The translations under genes were made by a program, and so were the position numbers. DNA of 64,000 bases, taken from Flavimaribacter sp039888615. Lineage in GTDB: Bacteria; Pseudomonadota; Alphaproteobacteria; Rhizobiales; Rhizobiaceae. The notes beneath the pieces are model-generated. The model saw only the letters and a list, made by a program, of their open reading frames with translations, had not been told where the DNA came from and did no database searches. Shown piece by piece: positions 34,288 through 43,674 of this stretch (positions are counted from its first letter, which is position 1; every line of letters starts with the position of its first letter). The stretch is from assembly GCA_039888615.1 (NCBI GenBank), contig JBDQQS010000005.1; one strand, given 5' to 3'.

Positions 34288-34959
34288 TTACGTTTGCGAG
34301 ACGACGACGCCGCTTTCCCTGTCCAGCCCCTCCGTCCCGATCCTGGAATACTGAATGACCGCCTGTGTGCGGCTGTCGACTGCAAGCTTCTGCAACACCG
34401 CCGAGACATGCGCCTTGATCGTGGCCTCCGATACCCCGAGCTCGTATGCGATCTGCTTGTTGAGCAAACCCTCCGCCAGCATCCCAAGCACCCGACTTTG
34501 TTGCGGCGTCAACGTTCGCAGTCTTGCAATAAGATCAGCCATTTCAGGATCGCTTTCAACGCCGGGGTCGAAGCCGCCGGGCGTCCAGATATTGCCGTCG
34601 AGAACCGACAGGACGCCGTTGCGGATCTCTTCAAGGCTTGCGGATTTGGAGATAAAGCCGGATGCCCCCAGATCGAGAGCGCGGCGGATCGTCGCCGGAT
34701 CGTCGGTGGCCGATACGATGACGACCGGCAGGCTCACATATTCCGCGCGAAGGGAAATCAGACCTGACAGGCCGCTTACACCCGGCATCGTCAGGTCGAG
34801 CAGCAGGATATCCGCCTCGGGATATTCGTCCGCAGCTTTGCGGACCGCGTCAAAATCGCCGGCCTCAACGATTTCCAGATCATCGCCCATGTTCGACAGG
34901 GCCTGCCTGAGGGCGCCCCGGAACAACGGGTGATCATCTGCAATGATGAATGTCTTCAT
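34288..34959 (-). CDS. LuxR/NarL-family response regulator (orphan)
   Basis: A 223-residue two-domain regulator. The receiver has the acidic pair in FIIADDHPLFRG, the phospho-acceptor in ILLLDLTMPGVSG, and Lys in ASGFISKSASLEEI. The C-terminal helix-turn-helix reads LTPQQSRVLGMLAEGLLNKQ then ELGVSEATIKAHVSAVLQKL. It lies convergent to the CDP-alcohol enzyme, with no sensor kinase adjacent, so its signal and targets are unknown. Confidence 0.93.
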   Translation of the reverse strand: MKTFIIADDHPLFRGALRQALSNMGDDLEIVEAGDFDAVRKAADEYPEADILLLDLTMPGVSGLSGLISLRAEYVSLPVVIVSATDDPATIRRALDLGASGFISKSASLEEIRNGVLSVLDGNIWTPGGFDPGVESDPEMADLIARLRTLTPQQSRVLGMLAEGLLNKQIAYELGVSEATIKAHVSAVLQKLAVDSRTQAVIQYSRIGTEGLDRESGVVVSQT

Positions 34960-35227
34960 GAATTACCAAGCCCCTCCCAGAAGCTTACCGAGCGGCTTTC
35001 CTCCCCATACCGAACGAACTCGGTTTTCAAGGAAACGATAGAGCGATCCCTCCCGGACACCCGGGCCCCCTTGTGCACAAGCCGCAACCAATTCCCAATA
35101 TTCACATCAACTGTCCCGCGCAGCCGACGATGTATGTCGTACGCATGAACGCCATGATACCGCTACCGGCGTGAGTTCGATAGTCTAACATGGCTTGTAT
35201 TCTGTGGGCGCGCGGTTCCCGCGGCGA

Positions 35228-35641
35228 TTATTCGCGCTCTCCGGCGTTCGGAGCGGGATCGGTCCGGTCCGTTTCAAGGTCATCGACCAGATCGTTGAAA
35301 CGGCGGAACATATTTTCAACGAAGCCCATAGTCCGGTCCAGATCCTCCTCGCTCGGAAATCCGCCGTGGCCCCCGGACTCCGATGCTGCGAGCTCTGTCT
35401 GAAGCTCGTCGACCCTTTCCTGCAGCAACTCGATCTGCTCTTCCAAAGCCTTGCGTTCGTCGGCTGCCATCCGACAGACGGCCTGATCATTGACGACGCG
35501 GCAGATCGAAATCTCACCCGTTTTCGTGTCGAAGCGCACATATCCATCGTCGTTGGACTCGAACACGAAACGCCCCTCCTGACTGTAGGCTGATCCGAGG
35601 ATGGATAATGACATGAATGCGGCTAGGCCAATGCGGACCAT
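35228..35641 (-). CDS. Exported coiled-coil hypothetical protein
   Basis: A 137-residue protein from ATG 35641, chosen over 35662 because GGGAG precedes it on the coding strand and a signal peptide then starts at residue 1 (VRIGLAAFMSLSILGSAYS, cleavage near AYS-QEG). The mature part opens with GRFVFESNDDGYVRFDTKTG and a Cys pair (ICRVVNDQAVC), a pattern I have seen in short alphaproteobacterial exported proteins, then a coiled coil (ALEEQIELLQERVDELQTEL) and an acidic tail. No function known. Confidence 0.75.
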   Translation of the reverse strand: MVRIGLAAFMSLSILGSAYSQEGRFVFESNDDGYVRFDTKTGEISICRVVNDQAVCRMAADERKALEEQIELLQERVDELQTELAASESGGHGGFPSEEDLDRTMGFVENMFRRFNDLVDDLETDRTDPAPNAGERE

Positions 35642-35822
35642 GATGCGCTCCCGTTGCAACAAGGATTGGATGATAACACCGGATTACCGCCAAACTGTGA
35701 TAATGCGCAAAATGCCGGGAAAACTGGCCCTGCGCCCACCGTCGGTGCATCGACTTCCTTTCAAGACCGGCGCAAAGGCGATAGACCGTGTTTGAAAAAG
35801 CAGAACGGACCACGACACATCC

Positions 35823-36167
35823 ATGCGCGAGACCATTTACAAGATCGTTCCCCGGGAGCTTTGGCGCGCAGCCGAAGAACAAGGCGTTTTCGAAGGCGCG
35901 CCTGTCGATTTCACAGACGGATACATCCATTTCTCGACCGCCGGCCAACTTGCAGAAACCGCGGCGAAACACTTCGCCGGACAGGACGATCTGCTGCTTG
36001 TCGCGGTCGACGCCGAACCTCTAGGCGGTGATCTCAAATATGAACCGTCGCGCGGCGGCGCTCTTTTTCCGCATCTCTATGCAACCTTGCAAACAGGGGC
36101 TGTTCTATGGGTCAAGCCGCTGCCGCTTGGACCTGACGGCCGGCACAGTCTGCCGGATCTCGCCTGA
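35823..36167 (+). CDS. DUF952 family protein
   Basis: A 114-residue protein with the family's pattern: IYKIVPRELWRAAEEQGVF, then DGYIHFSTAGQL, LLLVAVDAEPLGGDLKYEPS and FPHLYATL. The fold resembles ADP-ribosyltransferase-type small domains and the biochemical role is not established. Its TGA shares bases with the ATG of pyrD (TGATGG), so the two are translationally coupled, an arrangement I recall from related genomes. Confidence 0.9.
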   Translation: MRETIYKIVPRELWRAAEEQGVFEGAPVDFTDGYIHFSTAGQLAETAAKHFAGQDDLLLVAVDAEPLGGDLKYEPSRGGALFPHLYATLQTGAVLWVKPLPLGPDGRHSLPDLA

Positions 36168-37267
36168 TGGATCACCTCTACCAGGCGATTGGCCGCAAAT
36201 TGCTGTTCACGCTTGATCCGGAAACCGCGCACGGCCTGTCCGTGCGCGCATTGCAGCGTGGCTTGGTCCCGCGGCCAAAGGCGCGTCGCGCCGCCAGCCT
36301 CGTTGTGCGCACAGCCGGGTTGGTGTTCGCCAATCCGGTGGGAATGGCGGCGGGCTTCGACAAGAATGCAGTGGTTCCCGATGCGATCCTCGATCTCGGA
36401 TTCGGTTTCACGGAAGTCGGCACGGTGACGCCGCTTGCGCAGGACGGAAACCCGAAACCCCGGATCTTCCGTATTGCTAGTGACGAAGCGATCATCAATC
36501 GCATGGGCTTCAACAACAAGGGGCATGATGCGGCGCTGGCCCGCCTCAAAGGTCGCGTCCGAAGGCGGGACGGCCCGGTGGGCGTGAACGTCGGCGCCAA
36601 CAAGGACAGCGCCGACCGCATCGCCGACTATCGGCTCGGCGTCGAGACCTTCTACGATGTCGCCGACTATTTCACTGTCAACATCTCCTCGCCGAACACG
36701 CCGGGCTTGCGCGACCTTCAATCGCGCCAAAACCTCGCCCTGCTGCTGCGATCGGTCAGTGAGGCGCGCGCGGCGCGCCTGGACGCAGGTGCAGACTACC
36801 GGCCGATTTTCCTGAAGATCGCTCCGGATCTTGTCGAAAGTGATCTGGATGACATCGCCGCCGAAACGACGACGAGTTCTATCGACGGCGTGATTGTGTC
36901 AAACTCGACGCTGTCGAGAAAGGGCGTTTCCGATGGGTCTCAAGCGTCGGAAGGCGGAGGGCTGTCCGGTCCGCCGCTGTTCGAACGCTCCACGATCGTG
37001 CTTGCAAAGATGCGCCAGCGGCTCGGACAAAGCTTTACTCTGATTGGAGTAGGCGGCGTCGATTCCGCCGATACCGCCGCCACGAAGATCCGCGCCGGCG
37101 CAAATCTGGTGCAGCTTTACACCGGTTTCGTCTATCAGGGTCCCTTGTTGGCGCAGAGGATAACAAACGGTCTTGAGCAGATAGTAAAACAGACCGGGCG
37201 CGCTTCGATCCATGATCTGGTGGGCGACGATACACAAGATTGGGCCTCGCGGCCAATTCCGGATTGA
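36167..37267 (+). CDS. pyrD: Dihydroorotate dehydrogenase (quinone), class 2
   Basis: A 366-residue membrane-associated flavoenzyme that oxidises dihydroorotate to orotate in pyrimidine synthesis, passing electrons to ubiquinone. The N-terminal helical extension (LYQAIGRKLLFTLDPETAHG) marks class 2. FMN and substrate motifs are GMAAGFDKNA, RMGFNNKG, GVNVGANKDS, the catalytic Ser in NISSPNTPGLR, and the phosphate-binding GVGGVDSADTA and LVQLYTGFVYQGP. It overlaps the DUF952 gene upstream. Confidence 0.96.
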   Translation: MDHLYQAIGRKLLFTLDPETAHGLSVRALQRGLVPRPKARRAASLVVRTAGLVFANPVGMAAGFDKNAVVPDAILDLGFGFTEVGTVTPLAQDGNPKPRIFRIASDEAIINRMGFNNKGHDAALARLKGRVRRRDGPVGVNVGANKDSADRIADYRLGVETFYDVADYFTVNISSPNTPGLRDLQSRQNLALLLRSVSEARAARLDAGADYRPIFLKIAPDLVESDLDDIAAETTTSSIDGVIVSNSTLSRKGVSDGSQASEGGGLSGPPLFERSTIVLAKMRQRLGQSFTLIGVGGVDSADTAATKIRAGANLVQLYTGFVYQGPLLAQRITNGLEQIVKQTGRASIHDLVGDDTQDWASRPIPD

Positions 37268-37376
37268 GTTTTGAGACGAAGCAAACTGGTTGAAATCTGG
37301 AAAAGGATGTCTCTTTCAGCACGGCGCTCGACGGAATTTCGATATTCAGTGCCGCTTTGACCACGGGAGGTGATCG

Positions 37377-38288
37377 ATGCCGCTAGAGATGAACAGGGAC
37401 GTTTTCATTACCTGCGCCGTCACCGGTTCGGGCGGAACACAGGACCGGTCGCCGCATGTGCCGCGTTCGCCGCGGGAAATCGCTGCGAGCGCAATCGATG
37501 CGGCGAAAGCCGGAGCCGCCATCGTGCACTGTCACGTGCGCGATCCGCAATCCGGCGCGCCGTCGCGCGATCCGGCGCTCTATCGCGAGGTCACCGAACG
37601 CATTCGTGACGCAGAGGTCGACGTGGTGTTGAACCTGACCGCCGGCATGGGCGGTGATATCGTCTTCGGATCTGCGGATGCGCCGATTCCATTGAACGAG
37701 GCTGCGACGGACATGATCGGGGCTGCCGAGCGCGTCGCTCACATCGCTCAATGTCTACCGGAAATCTGCACGCTCGATTGCGGCACGATGAATTTCGCCG
37801 AAGCTGATTATGTAATGACCAACACGCCGGGCATGCTCAGGTCCATGGGCAAGGCGATGACGGAACTCGGCGTCAAGCCCGAAATCGAAGCCTTCGACAC
37901 CGGACACCTGTGGTTTGCGAAGGAACTTGTGCGTGAGGGAACGCTCGCCGGTCCAGCCCTCGTTCAGCTGTGCATGGGTGTTCCATGGGGCGCGCCGAAC
38001 GATCTGAACACTTTCATGGCGATGGTCAACAACGTGCCGGACGAATGGTTCTGGTCGGCGTTTTCGCTTGGTCGCGATCAGATGGCCTATGTCGCGGCGG
38101 CGGTGCTCGCCGGCGGCAATGTCCGGGTCGGCCTGGAAGACAATCTCTATCTGGACAAGGGAGTCCTGGCCACCAATGCGCAACTCGTTGAACGCGCAGC
38201 CAGCATCATCGAACGCATGGGAGCGCGCGTCATCGGCCCGTCCGCCGTGCGCGACATGCTGGCTCTGACAAAACGGGCGCCGTCATGA
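37377..38288 (+). CDS. BKACE-family enzyme, probable 3-dehydrocarnitine cleavage
   Basis: A 303-residue zinc enzyme of the beta-keto acid cleavage (DUF849) family. It has FITCAVTGSGG, the zinc His pair in VHCHVRDPQSG, and the later GLEDNLYLDKG. These enzymes condense a beta-keto acid with acetyl-CoA to give acetoacetate and a new CoA ester. With the carnitine dehydrogenase fusion overlapping it by four bases, the likely substrate is 3-dehydrocarnitine, giving betainyl-CoA. GGGAGG before ATG 37377 sets the start. The assignment rests on family plus operon partner. Confidence 0.85.
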   Translation: MPLEMNRDVFITCAVTGSGGTQDRSPHVPRSPREIAASAIDAAKAGAAIVHCHVRDPQSGAPSRDPALYREVTERIRDAEVDVVLNLTAGMGGDIVFGSADAPIPLNEAATDMIGAAERVAHIAQCLPEICTLDCGTMNFAEADYVMTNTPGMLRSMGKAMTELGVKPEIEAFDTGHLWFAKELVREGTLAGPALVQLCMGVPWGAPNDLNTFMAMVNNVPDEWFWSAFSLGRDQMAYVAAAVLAGGNVRVGLEDNLYLDKGVLATNAQLVERAASIIERMGARVIGPSAVRDMLALTKRAPS

Positions 38289-39712
38289 AGCGGACAGCTG
38301 CGATCATCGGCGGCGGCGTGATCGGCGGAGGCTGGCTTGCCCGCTTCCTTCTCAACGGCTGGGACGTAAAGCTGTACGATCCGGATCCGGAAGCTGGCCG
38401 CAAGATTGAGGCCGTGCTCTCCAATGCGCGCCATGCGTTGCCGATGCTCTATGAATCGCGCCTGCCGGCCGAAGGACGACTGGATATCTGCGGCACGCTT
38501 GCCGAGGCTGTCGCCGGTGCGGACTGGGTGCAGGAGAGCGCGCCGGAACGGCTCGACCTCAAGCATCGAATTCTGAGCGATATCATCACTGATGCTTCGA
38601 CTGAGGCGATCATCGGATCGTCCACCTCCGGCTTCACGCCAAGCGATCTCCAATCCGGGGTCGATCGGCCGGAGCGGATCATCGTCGCCCATCCGTTCAA
38701 TCCGGTTTATCTGCTGCCTCTCGTCGAAATGGTCGGCTCGAAGAACAACGCAGCCGATGTGATCGAACAGGCTTCCGCGATCCTTGCCTCGCTCGGCATG
38801 TTTCCCTTGCAGGTGCGCGGCGAAATCGACGCCCACATCGCAGATAGACTGCTGGAGGCCGTATGGCGCGAGGCGCTTTGGTTGGTGCGCGATGGCGTCG
38901 CCACGACGCAGGAAATCGATGACGCGATCCGCTATGGCTTTGGCCTGCGATGGGCGCAGATGGGTCTTTTCGAAACCTATCGCATCGCCGGAGGCGAAGC
39001 TGGCATAAAGCATTTTATCGAGCAGTTCGGCCCGGCCCTGAAATGGCCCTGGACCAAACTGACCGACGTCCCGGATTTGACCGATGACCTGGTTACGACC
39101 ATCGCCAGTCAGTCTGACGCACAGTCCGGGCGCATGACGATCAATGAACTGGAGCAGCTGCGCGACAACAATCTCGTCGCCATGATGCGCGCGCTCAAGG
39201 GGCAGAACAGTGCTGCGGGACGGATCCTCAACCGGCACCAGAAACAGATCGCGGCGCCGACCGCCTTCACGCCCGGAAAACCGATCGAAACCGTATCACG
39301 GGTGATCCCGATCGATTGGACCGACTATAATGGCCACATGAATGAAAGCCGTTATGGCCAGGTGTTTTCCGACGCCGCAGACACGGTCATGGTCATGATC
39401 GGCGCAGATGAAACCTATGTTACAGGGGGTCGAAGTTTCTTCACCGTGGAGACGAAGACTGCGTTTCTCAACGAATCCTTGGCTGGAGACCCGATCCGGG
39501 TCGAGACGGTCGTTTTGGAAACCGCCGGCAAGAAACTGCGTCTTCGCCACCGCATGCTCGACGCCAAGGGCGGCGCTCTCGCGTCCTGCGACCAGTTGCT
39601 GATTCACGTCAGTCTGAAAACGCGGCGTTCCTCGCTTCCAGCGCCGCATGTGGAAGCGCGGATGCGGGAATTGGCGGCCGGCCACACCGATCTGGCGCGG
39701 CAGGCTGAATGA
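38285..39712 (+). CDS. L-carnitine dehydrogenase fused to betainyl-CoA thioesterase
   Basis: A 475-residue fusion. Residues 1-310 are a 3-hydroxyacyl-CoA dehydrogenase-type enzyme: the Rossmann loop GGGVIGGGWLARF, ESAPERLDLKH, SSTSGFTPSDL and AHPFNPVYLLPLVE with the catalytic His. From about 330 a hotdog thioesterase domain begins (VIPIDWTDYNGHMNESRY, with the Asp/His-Met-Asn motif). Such fusions in Rhizobiales oxidise L-carnitine to 3-dehydrocarnitine, and the second domain hydrolyses betainyl-CoA made by the BKACE partner, yielding glycine betaine. The ATG overlaps the upstream stop. Confidence 0.88.
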   Translation: MKRTAAIIGGGVIGGGWLARFLLNGWDVKLYDPDPEAGRKIEAVLSNARHALPMLYESRLPAEGRLDICGTLAEAVAGADWVQESAPERLDLKHRILSDIITDASTEAIIGSSTSGFTPSDLQSGVDRPERIIVAHPFNPVYLLPLVEMVGSKNNAADVIEQASAILASLGMFPLQVRGEIDAHIADRLLEAVWREALWLVRDGVATTQEIDDAIRYGFGLRWAQMGLFETYRIAGGEAGIKHFIEQFGPALKWPWTKLTDVPDLTDDLVTTIASQSDAQSGRMTINELEQLRDNNLVAMMRALKGQNSAAGRILNRHQKQIAAPTAFTPGKPIETVSRVIPIDWTDYNGHMNESRYGQVFSDAADTVMVMIGADETYVTGGRSFFTVETKTAFLNESLAGDPIRVETVVLETAGKKLRLRHRMLDAKGGALASCDQLLIHVSLKTRRSSLPAPHVEARMRELAAGHTDLARQAE

Positions 39713-39715
39713 AGG

Positions 39716-40744
39716 TTAACTGTCGGAAGACAGCGCCCACAGATTGATGTCTTCCTCGCGGGCGTAGTCGTCGATCAGCTTCAGTTCGTCCTTGGTGAAC
39801 TCAAGATTGGACACGGCGCCGACGCAATCGGTCACCTGTTCGGGTCTGGACGCGCCGATCAGGGCCGAGGTAATGCCTTCGTTACGCAGCACCCAGGCGA
39901 TCGCCATCTGCGCGAGGGACTGGCCGCGCGCCTGCGCAATCTCGTTCAACTTGTTGAGGTGGGCGATCGCCTGTTCATTGATCATTGTAGGCCGCAGCGA
40001 CTTGCCCTGGGTGGCGCGCGAGCCTTCCGGAATACCTTTGAGGTATTTGCCGGTCAGCATGCCCTGTGCTAGCGGCGTAAACGCGATCGATCCGACGCCA
40101 AGTTCGGCAAGCGTTTCCTTCAGTCCGTCGCGCTCGACCCATCGGTTGAGCATGTTGTAGCTCGGCTGATGGATCAGCAGCGGCGTGCCCATCTCGCCCA
40201 GAATGCGGACAGCCTCGCGCGTCCGGTCGGAATTGTAGGAGGATAGGCCGACATAAAGCGCCTTGCCTTGACGAACGAGACTGTCGAGCGCGCCCATCGT
40301 TTCTTCCAGCGGAGTTTCAGGGTCGAAACGGTGAGAGTAGAAAATGTCGACATAGTCCACCCCCATGCGCCTCAACGAATCTTCGCAGGAGGAGATGAGA
40401 TATTTGCGGCTTCCCCATTCTCCGTAGGGGCCGGGCCACATGCCGTAGCCGGCTTTCGAGGAAATGACGATCTCGTTTCTATATCCCCGCAAATCCGTCT
40501 TGAGAATTTCGCCGAAAGCTTCTTCTGCGCTTCCCGGCGGCGGCCCGTAATTGTTGGCGAGATCAAAATGGGTAATGCCGCATTCGAAGGCTTCGCGGCA
40601 GATCGCCCGCTTGGTCTCGTGATTGGCGTCCTCGCCGAAATTGTGCCAGAGGCCGAGCGATATAGCCGGGAGCTTGAGACCGGAGTGGCCACAGCGGCGA
40701 TAAACCATCGCGTCGTAGCGCGAGGGTGAAGGGGTATAGTTCAT
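39716..40744 (-). CDS. Aldo/keto reductase, L-glyceraldehyde 3-phosphate reductase type
   Basis: A 342-residue NADPH-dependent reductase. The start (YDAMVYRRCGHSGLKLPAISLGLWHNFG) and the block FDLANNYGPPPGSAEEAFG (catalytic Asp/Tyr) match the YghZ/Gpr subgroup, with ISSKAGYGMWPGPYGEWGSR (catalytic Lys) and VDIFYSHRFDPETPLEETM (catalytic His). The subgroup reduces L-glyceraldehyde 3-phosphate and methylglyoxal in E. coli, a detoxification role. It converges with the carnitine operon, 3 bases away, and stands alone. Confidence 0.92.
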   Translation of the reverse strand: MNYTPSPSRYDAMVYRRCGHSGLKLPAISLGLWHNFGEDANHETKRAICREAFECGITHFDLANNYGPPPGSAEEAFGEILKTDLRGYRNEIVISSKAGYGMWPGPYGEWGSRKYLISSCEDSLRRMGVDYVDIFYSHRFDPETPLEETMGALDSLVRQGKALYVGLSSYNSDRTREAVRILGEMGTPLLIHQPSYNMLNRWVERDGLKETLAELGVGSIAFTPLAQGMLTGKYLKGIPEGSRATQGKSLRPTMINEQAIAHLNKLNEIAQARGQSLAQMAIAWVLRNEGITSALIGASRPEQVTDCVGAVSNLEFTKDELKLIDDYAREEDINLWALSSDS

Positions 40745-41105
40745 CGAAATCTCCTGATTGCTTCCGGTCGCGTTTTTTCCACCAGATGGAGATATTGGCG
40801 TTGAACACGAAAGTAAACCGTCGGTAGAGGCGGAGCGCTCGCTACACCTCCTGGAATCTTCCTCCCTTGATGCAACGGACGGGATTGCCCCGCTCCAGTT
40901 CCTTGTGACGCTGGTTGCGGCTGGCGCCAGCCTGCTGGCTGCGGTGCAATGCCCGCAGGGCTATTCCGGCGGTCAGTCGCTCGATCGCAACCTGTCGGTT
41001 GCGCTGCTGCAACAGGTGTGTTTTGCATTCTGCGCCCTTTTCGCGTATTGCGCGGCGCTAGAACGCCGACGCCAACTGTCCGCTCGTAACAGTCCGTAAG
41101 CACCG
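40745..41105. other. Intergenic region between aldo/keto reductase and CDF transporter
   Basis: A 113-codon plus-strand frame (40758-41099) contains one hydrophobic segment and ends 7 bases before the CDF gene, but has no ribosome site at its first ATG and no recognisable family, so I do not call it a gene. No hairpin or repeat stands out. Confidence 0.4.
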
Positions 41106-42002
41106 ATGTCGAACCCGCGCCTCGTCTCAAGACTTGCCGCCGCCTCCATAGCGGTCTCCATAGCGGTAATGGGCATCAAGTTCGTCGCCTGGGATTTGAG
41201 CGGATCGGTCGCGCTTTATTCGGACGCCCTTGAATCGATCGTCAATGTGATCGCAGCGCTTATCGCCTGGTTCGCGATCCGCATGAGCCAGAAGCCGGCC
41301 GACGACACGCATCAGTTCGGACACCACAAGGCGGAGTATTTCTCGGCGGTTTTCGAGGGCGTGCTCATCGTGCTGGCGGCGCTGCTGATTTTCCGCGAAG
41401 CCTGGATGGCGCTGGGTCGCGAGCACGCACTCGCCGATCCGGGACCGGGCATGATGGTCAACGCCGTTGCCGCGTCCATCAACGCGGTATGGGCCTTTAT
41501 TCTGATCAAGTTTGGCCGACAGGAAAAATCACCGGCTCTGACCGCCGATGGACGCCACATCTACGCCGACGTCATCACCTCCGTCGGCGTGCTCTTCGGT
41601 CTTCTGGTCACAATTGCGACCGGCTGGATCATTCTGGACGCCCTCATGGCGTTCATCGTGGGCGCAAATGTTCTGTGGGAAGGCTGGCGCGTGATCTCGT
41701 CATCGGTGAACGGGTTGATGGATGTCTCTGTCGATTGGAAAGAGTCGGCGCTGATCGAAGAGATAATCCTCGCCAATGCGACAGGCGCGATGGAAGCGCA
41801 TGACATCCGCACCCGAATGGCGGGACCGGTCACGTTCATTGAGTTTCACCTGGTCGTCGACGGATCGATGTCGGTCTCGCGGTCGCACCAGATCTGCGAT
41901 CATATCGAGGCGGAGTTGCGCAAGGCGATTCCAAACGCCCGAACGATCATTCATGTCGAGCCCGACCACAAGCTAAAGGACGAGGGCATCGCCATCAGCT
42001 AG
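41106..42002 (+). CDS. Cation diffusion facilitator (divalent metal efflux)
   Basis: A 298-residue transporter with six membrane segments and a cytosolic C-terminal domain. TM2 has ALYSDALESIVNVIAAL (metal-site Ser/Asp), a loop has the hallmark HQFGHHKAEYFSA, and TM5 has DGRHIYADVITSVGVLF with the His-x-x-x-Asp pair. The order resembles FieF/YiiP-type Zn2+/Fe2+/Mn2+ exporters using proton antiport; metal choice is undecided. Its last 8 bases overlap the 3' end of the convergent MATE gene. Confidence 0.93.
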   Translation: MSNPRLVSRLAAASIAVSIAVMGIKFVAWDLSGSVALYSDALESIVNVIAALIAWFAIRMSQKPADDTHQFGHHKAEYFSAVFEGVLIVLAALLIFREAWMALGREHALADPGPGMMVNAVAASINAVWAFILIKFGRQEKSPALTADGRHIYADVITSVGVLFGLLVTIATGWIILDALMAFIVGANVLWEGWRVISSSVNGLMDVSVDWKESALIEEIILANATGAMEAHDIRTRMAGPVTFIEFHLVVDGSMSVSRSHQICDHIEAELRKAIPNARTIIHVEPDHKLKDEGIAIS

Positions 42003-43392
42003 AGTGGGTTGAGGCCGTTATATCAGTAGACTGGAACGTCGCGTTTGCCCGCGTTCTGACCAGCAGGTAGAGGCTGATCCCGCGAATGCCGAGAAAGATC
42101 AGCAGCGATATCCACAGGCCGTGATTGCCAAAGAGCGGCGTCAGTGTCCACAGGCAGGCGACATAGATGATAATCGACAAAAGCATCATGTTGCGCATGT
42201 CGCGCGACCAGGTGGCGCCGATAAACACCCCGTCCATGGTGAAGGCGAGGACGCCGGCAAGAGCCGTGAAGGACGCCCAGACGAGATAATCCTCAGTCGC
42301 TGCGCGCACGTCTTGCGCCGTCGTCATCAACTCCACGACATTGGTTCCGAAAAGCAGGAAAAACGCCGTTGTGAGGGCTGCGAGCCCAAAGCCCCAAAAC
42401 GTCGAGAGCGACACCGCGCGGTCGAAGGCCGGCCTGTAATTGGCGCCGACCGCACGACCGGCAAGCTGCTCCGCCGCCGTGGCGAAGCCGTCGAGATAAT
42501 AGCCGGCGACCATGAAAAAATTCATCAGCACCGCATTGGCGGCAAGTGTGACGGCGCCGAACTGGGCGCCCTGGCGCACGAACAGGGCGAAGGCGATCAA
42601 CAGCGCAAGCGAGCGGATCATGATGTCTCGGTTCAACGCCATCAGCTTCAACACTGACGGCAGGTCGGCGATCATCCGCCAGGACGGCGCCTTGGCGCGA
42701 TCGAACCGCAGCCAGACATAGGTGAAACCGGCGACAAGTCCGACGAATTCTCCAACAACGGTAGCCCATGCGACGCCCGCAATGCCCCATCCGAGAATGA
42801 GGCCAAGCCAGATAGACAGGGAAATGTTGACGCCGTTGATCAGCATCTGGAGCAGGAGGCCTGTGATGGCCTCGCCGCGTCCAAGGACGAAGCCAAGGAC
42901 CGAATAATTGGCAAGACCGACCGGGGCCGACAGGATGCGAATCGTGAAATAGGTTTGCGCGGCTTCCGCCACGCCGGGGCCAGGCGCCATCAGCCACATA
43001 CCGACAAGCAGGATCATTGGCGACAGGATTAGCAAAGCGAAACCGCAGATCAGTCCGGTCAGCATCGAACGCCAGAAGACCGCCTGTTCCTCGCGCGCGT
43101 CATCACGGCCGAACGCCTGGGCGACGAGTCCGGTTGTCGAGGCGCGCAGGAAGTTGAAGGTGGTGTAGACGACGTCGAAGACGATGGCGCCGATCGCCAG
43201 ACCGCCGATCAGTTCCGCCTGCCCGAGCTGGCCGATGACAGCCATATCGACGATGCCCAGAAGCGGCGTCGTCAAATAGGCCAGCGTCATCGGAACTGCG
43301 ATGGCGAGAACCATGCGATGGGTCACCGAAAACGGCCTGACGACCTGTCCCGCCGCGGATCGGGCGTCGTCCGCAAGCGCTTCTGTCATCAC
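41995..43392 (-). CDS. MATE-family efflux transporter (DinF-like)
   Basis: A 465-residue protein with twelve hydrophobic segments in two halves. N-terminal marks are VLAIAVPMTLAYLTTPLLG and VDMAVIGQLGQAELIGGLA, with the family's Asp; the second half contains GYYLDGFATAAEQLAGRAVG, typical of the DinF/NorM group with alphaproteobacterial spacing. It would export organic cations or toxic compounds by Na+ or H+ antiport. The first codon is GTG followed by ATG (43389); either may serve. It is followed at its 5' side by the DUF6460 gene, 12 bases apart, probably one operon. Confidence 0.92.
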   Translation of the reverse strand: MMTEALADDARSAAGQVVRPFSVTHRMVLAIAVPMTLAYLTTPLLGIVDMAVIGQLGQAELIGGLAIGAIVFDVVYTTFNFLRASTTGLVAQAFGRDDAREEQAVFWRSMLTGLICGFALLILSPMILLVGMWLMAPGPGVAEAAQTYFTIRILSAPVGLANYSVLGFVLGRGEAITGLLLQMLINGVNISLSIWLGLILGWGIAGVAWATVVGEFVGLVAGFTYVWLRFDRAKAPSWRMIADLPSVLKLMALNRDIMIRSLALLIAFALFVRQGAQFGAVTLAANAVLMNFFMVAGYYLDGFATAAEQLAGRAVGANYRPAFDRAVSLSTFWGFGLAALTTAFFLLFGTNVVELMTTAQDVRAATEDYLVWASFTALAGVLAFTMDGVFIGATWSRDMRNMMLLSIIIYVACLWTLTPLFGNHGLWISLLIFLGIRGISLYLLVRTRANATFQSTDITASTHSS

Positions 43393-43404
43393 GCCGGCCT
43401 CTGG

Positions 43405-43674
43405 CTAACTGTTGCGGTAACTCAGAATGCGCAGGATCAGGAACACAGGGATGACGACCACAGCTCCGAGAATGAGATAGTCGCCAAAGCGGCCAAGGGC
43501 GTCGAAGCCGAGATTCCACAGATTGACGAGGAAATCACGGATCGCATGAAGAATATCGATCGGATACCAGTTGAAGGCGCTCATCACCGCGCCGACGATC
43601 AGGGAAATCACCAGGAGCTTTACGACCGTCCGACTGGGCGAATCCCCCAGAAAGCGGTTCAATCTGCTCGACAT
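43405..43674 (-). CDS. DUF6460 small membrane protein
   Basis: An 89-residue protein beginning MSSRLNRFLGDSPSRTVVKL, with two hydrophobic stretches (LVISLIVGAVMSAFNWYPID and YLILGAVVVIPVFLILRILSY) separated by an amphipathic part. The pattern matches DUF6460 of Rhizobiales. Function unknown. It precedes the MATE transporter closely on the same strand. Confidence 0.85.
   Translation of the reverse strand: MSSRLNRFLGDSPSRTVVKLLVISLIVGAVMSAFNWYPIDILHAIRDFLVNLWNLGFDALGRFGDYLILGAVVVIPVFLILRILSYRNS

Noticed and set aside
38147..39238. 363-codon minus-strand frame opposite the carnitine dehydrogenase fusion
   Set aside because: Antisense shadow with no motifs; the plus-strand gene has intact catalytic residues.
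40758..41099. 113-codon plus-strand ORF before the CDF gene
   Set aside because: No ribosome site or family; only one weak hydrophobic stretch. Kept as an unresolved intergenic region.
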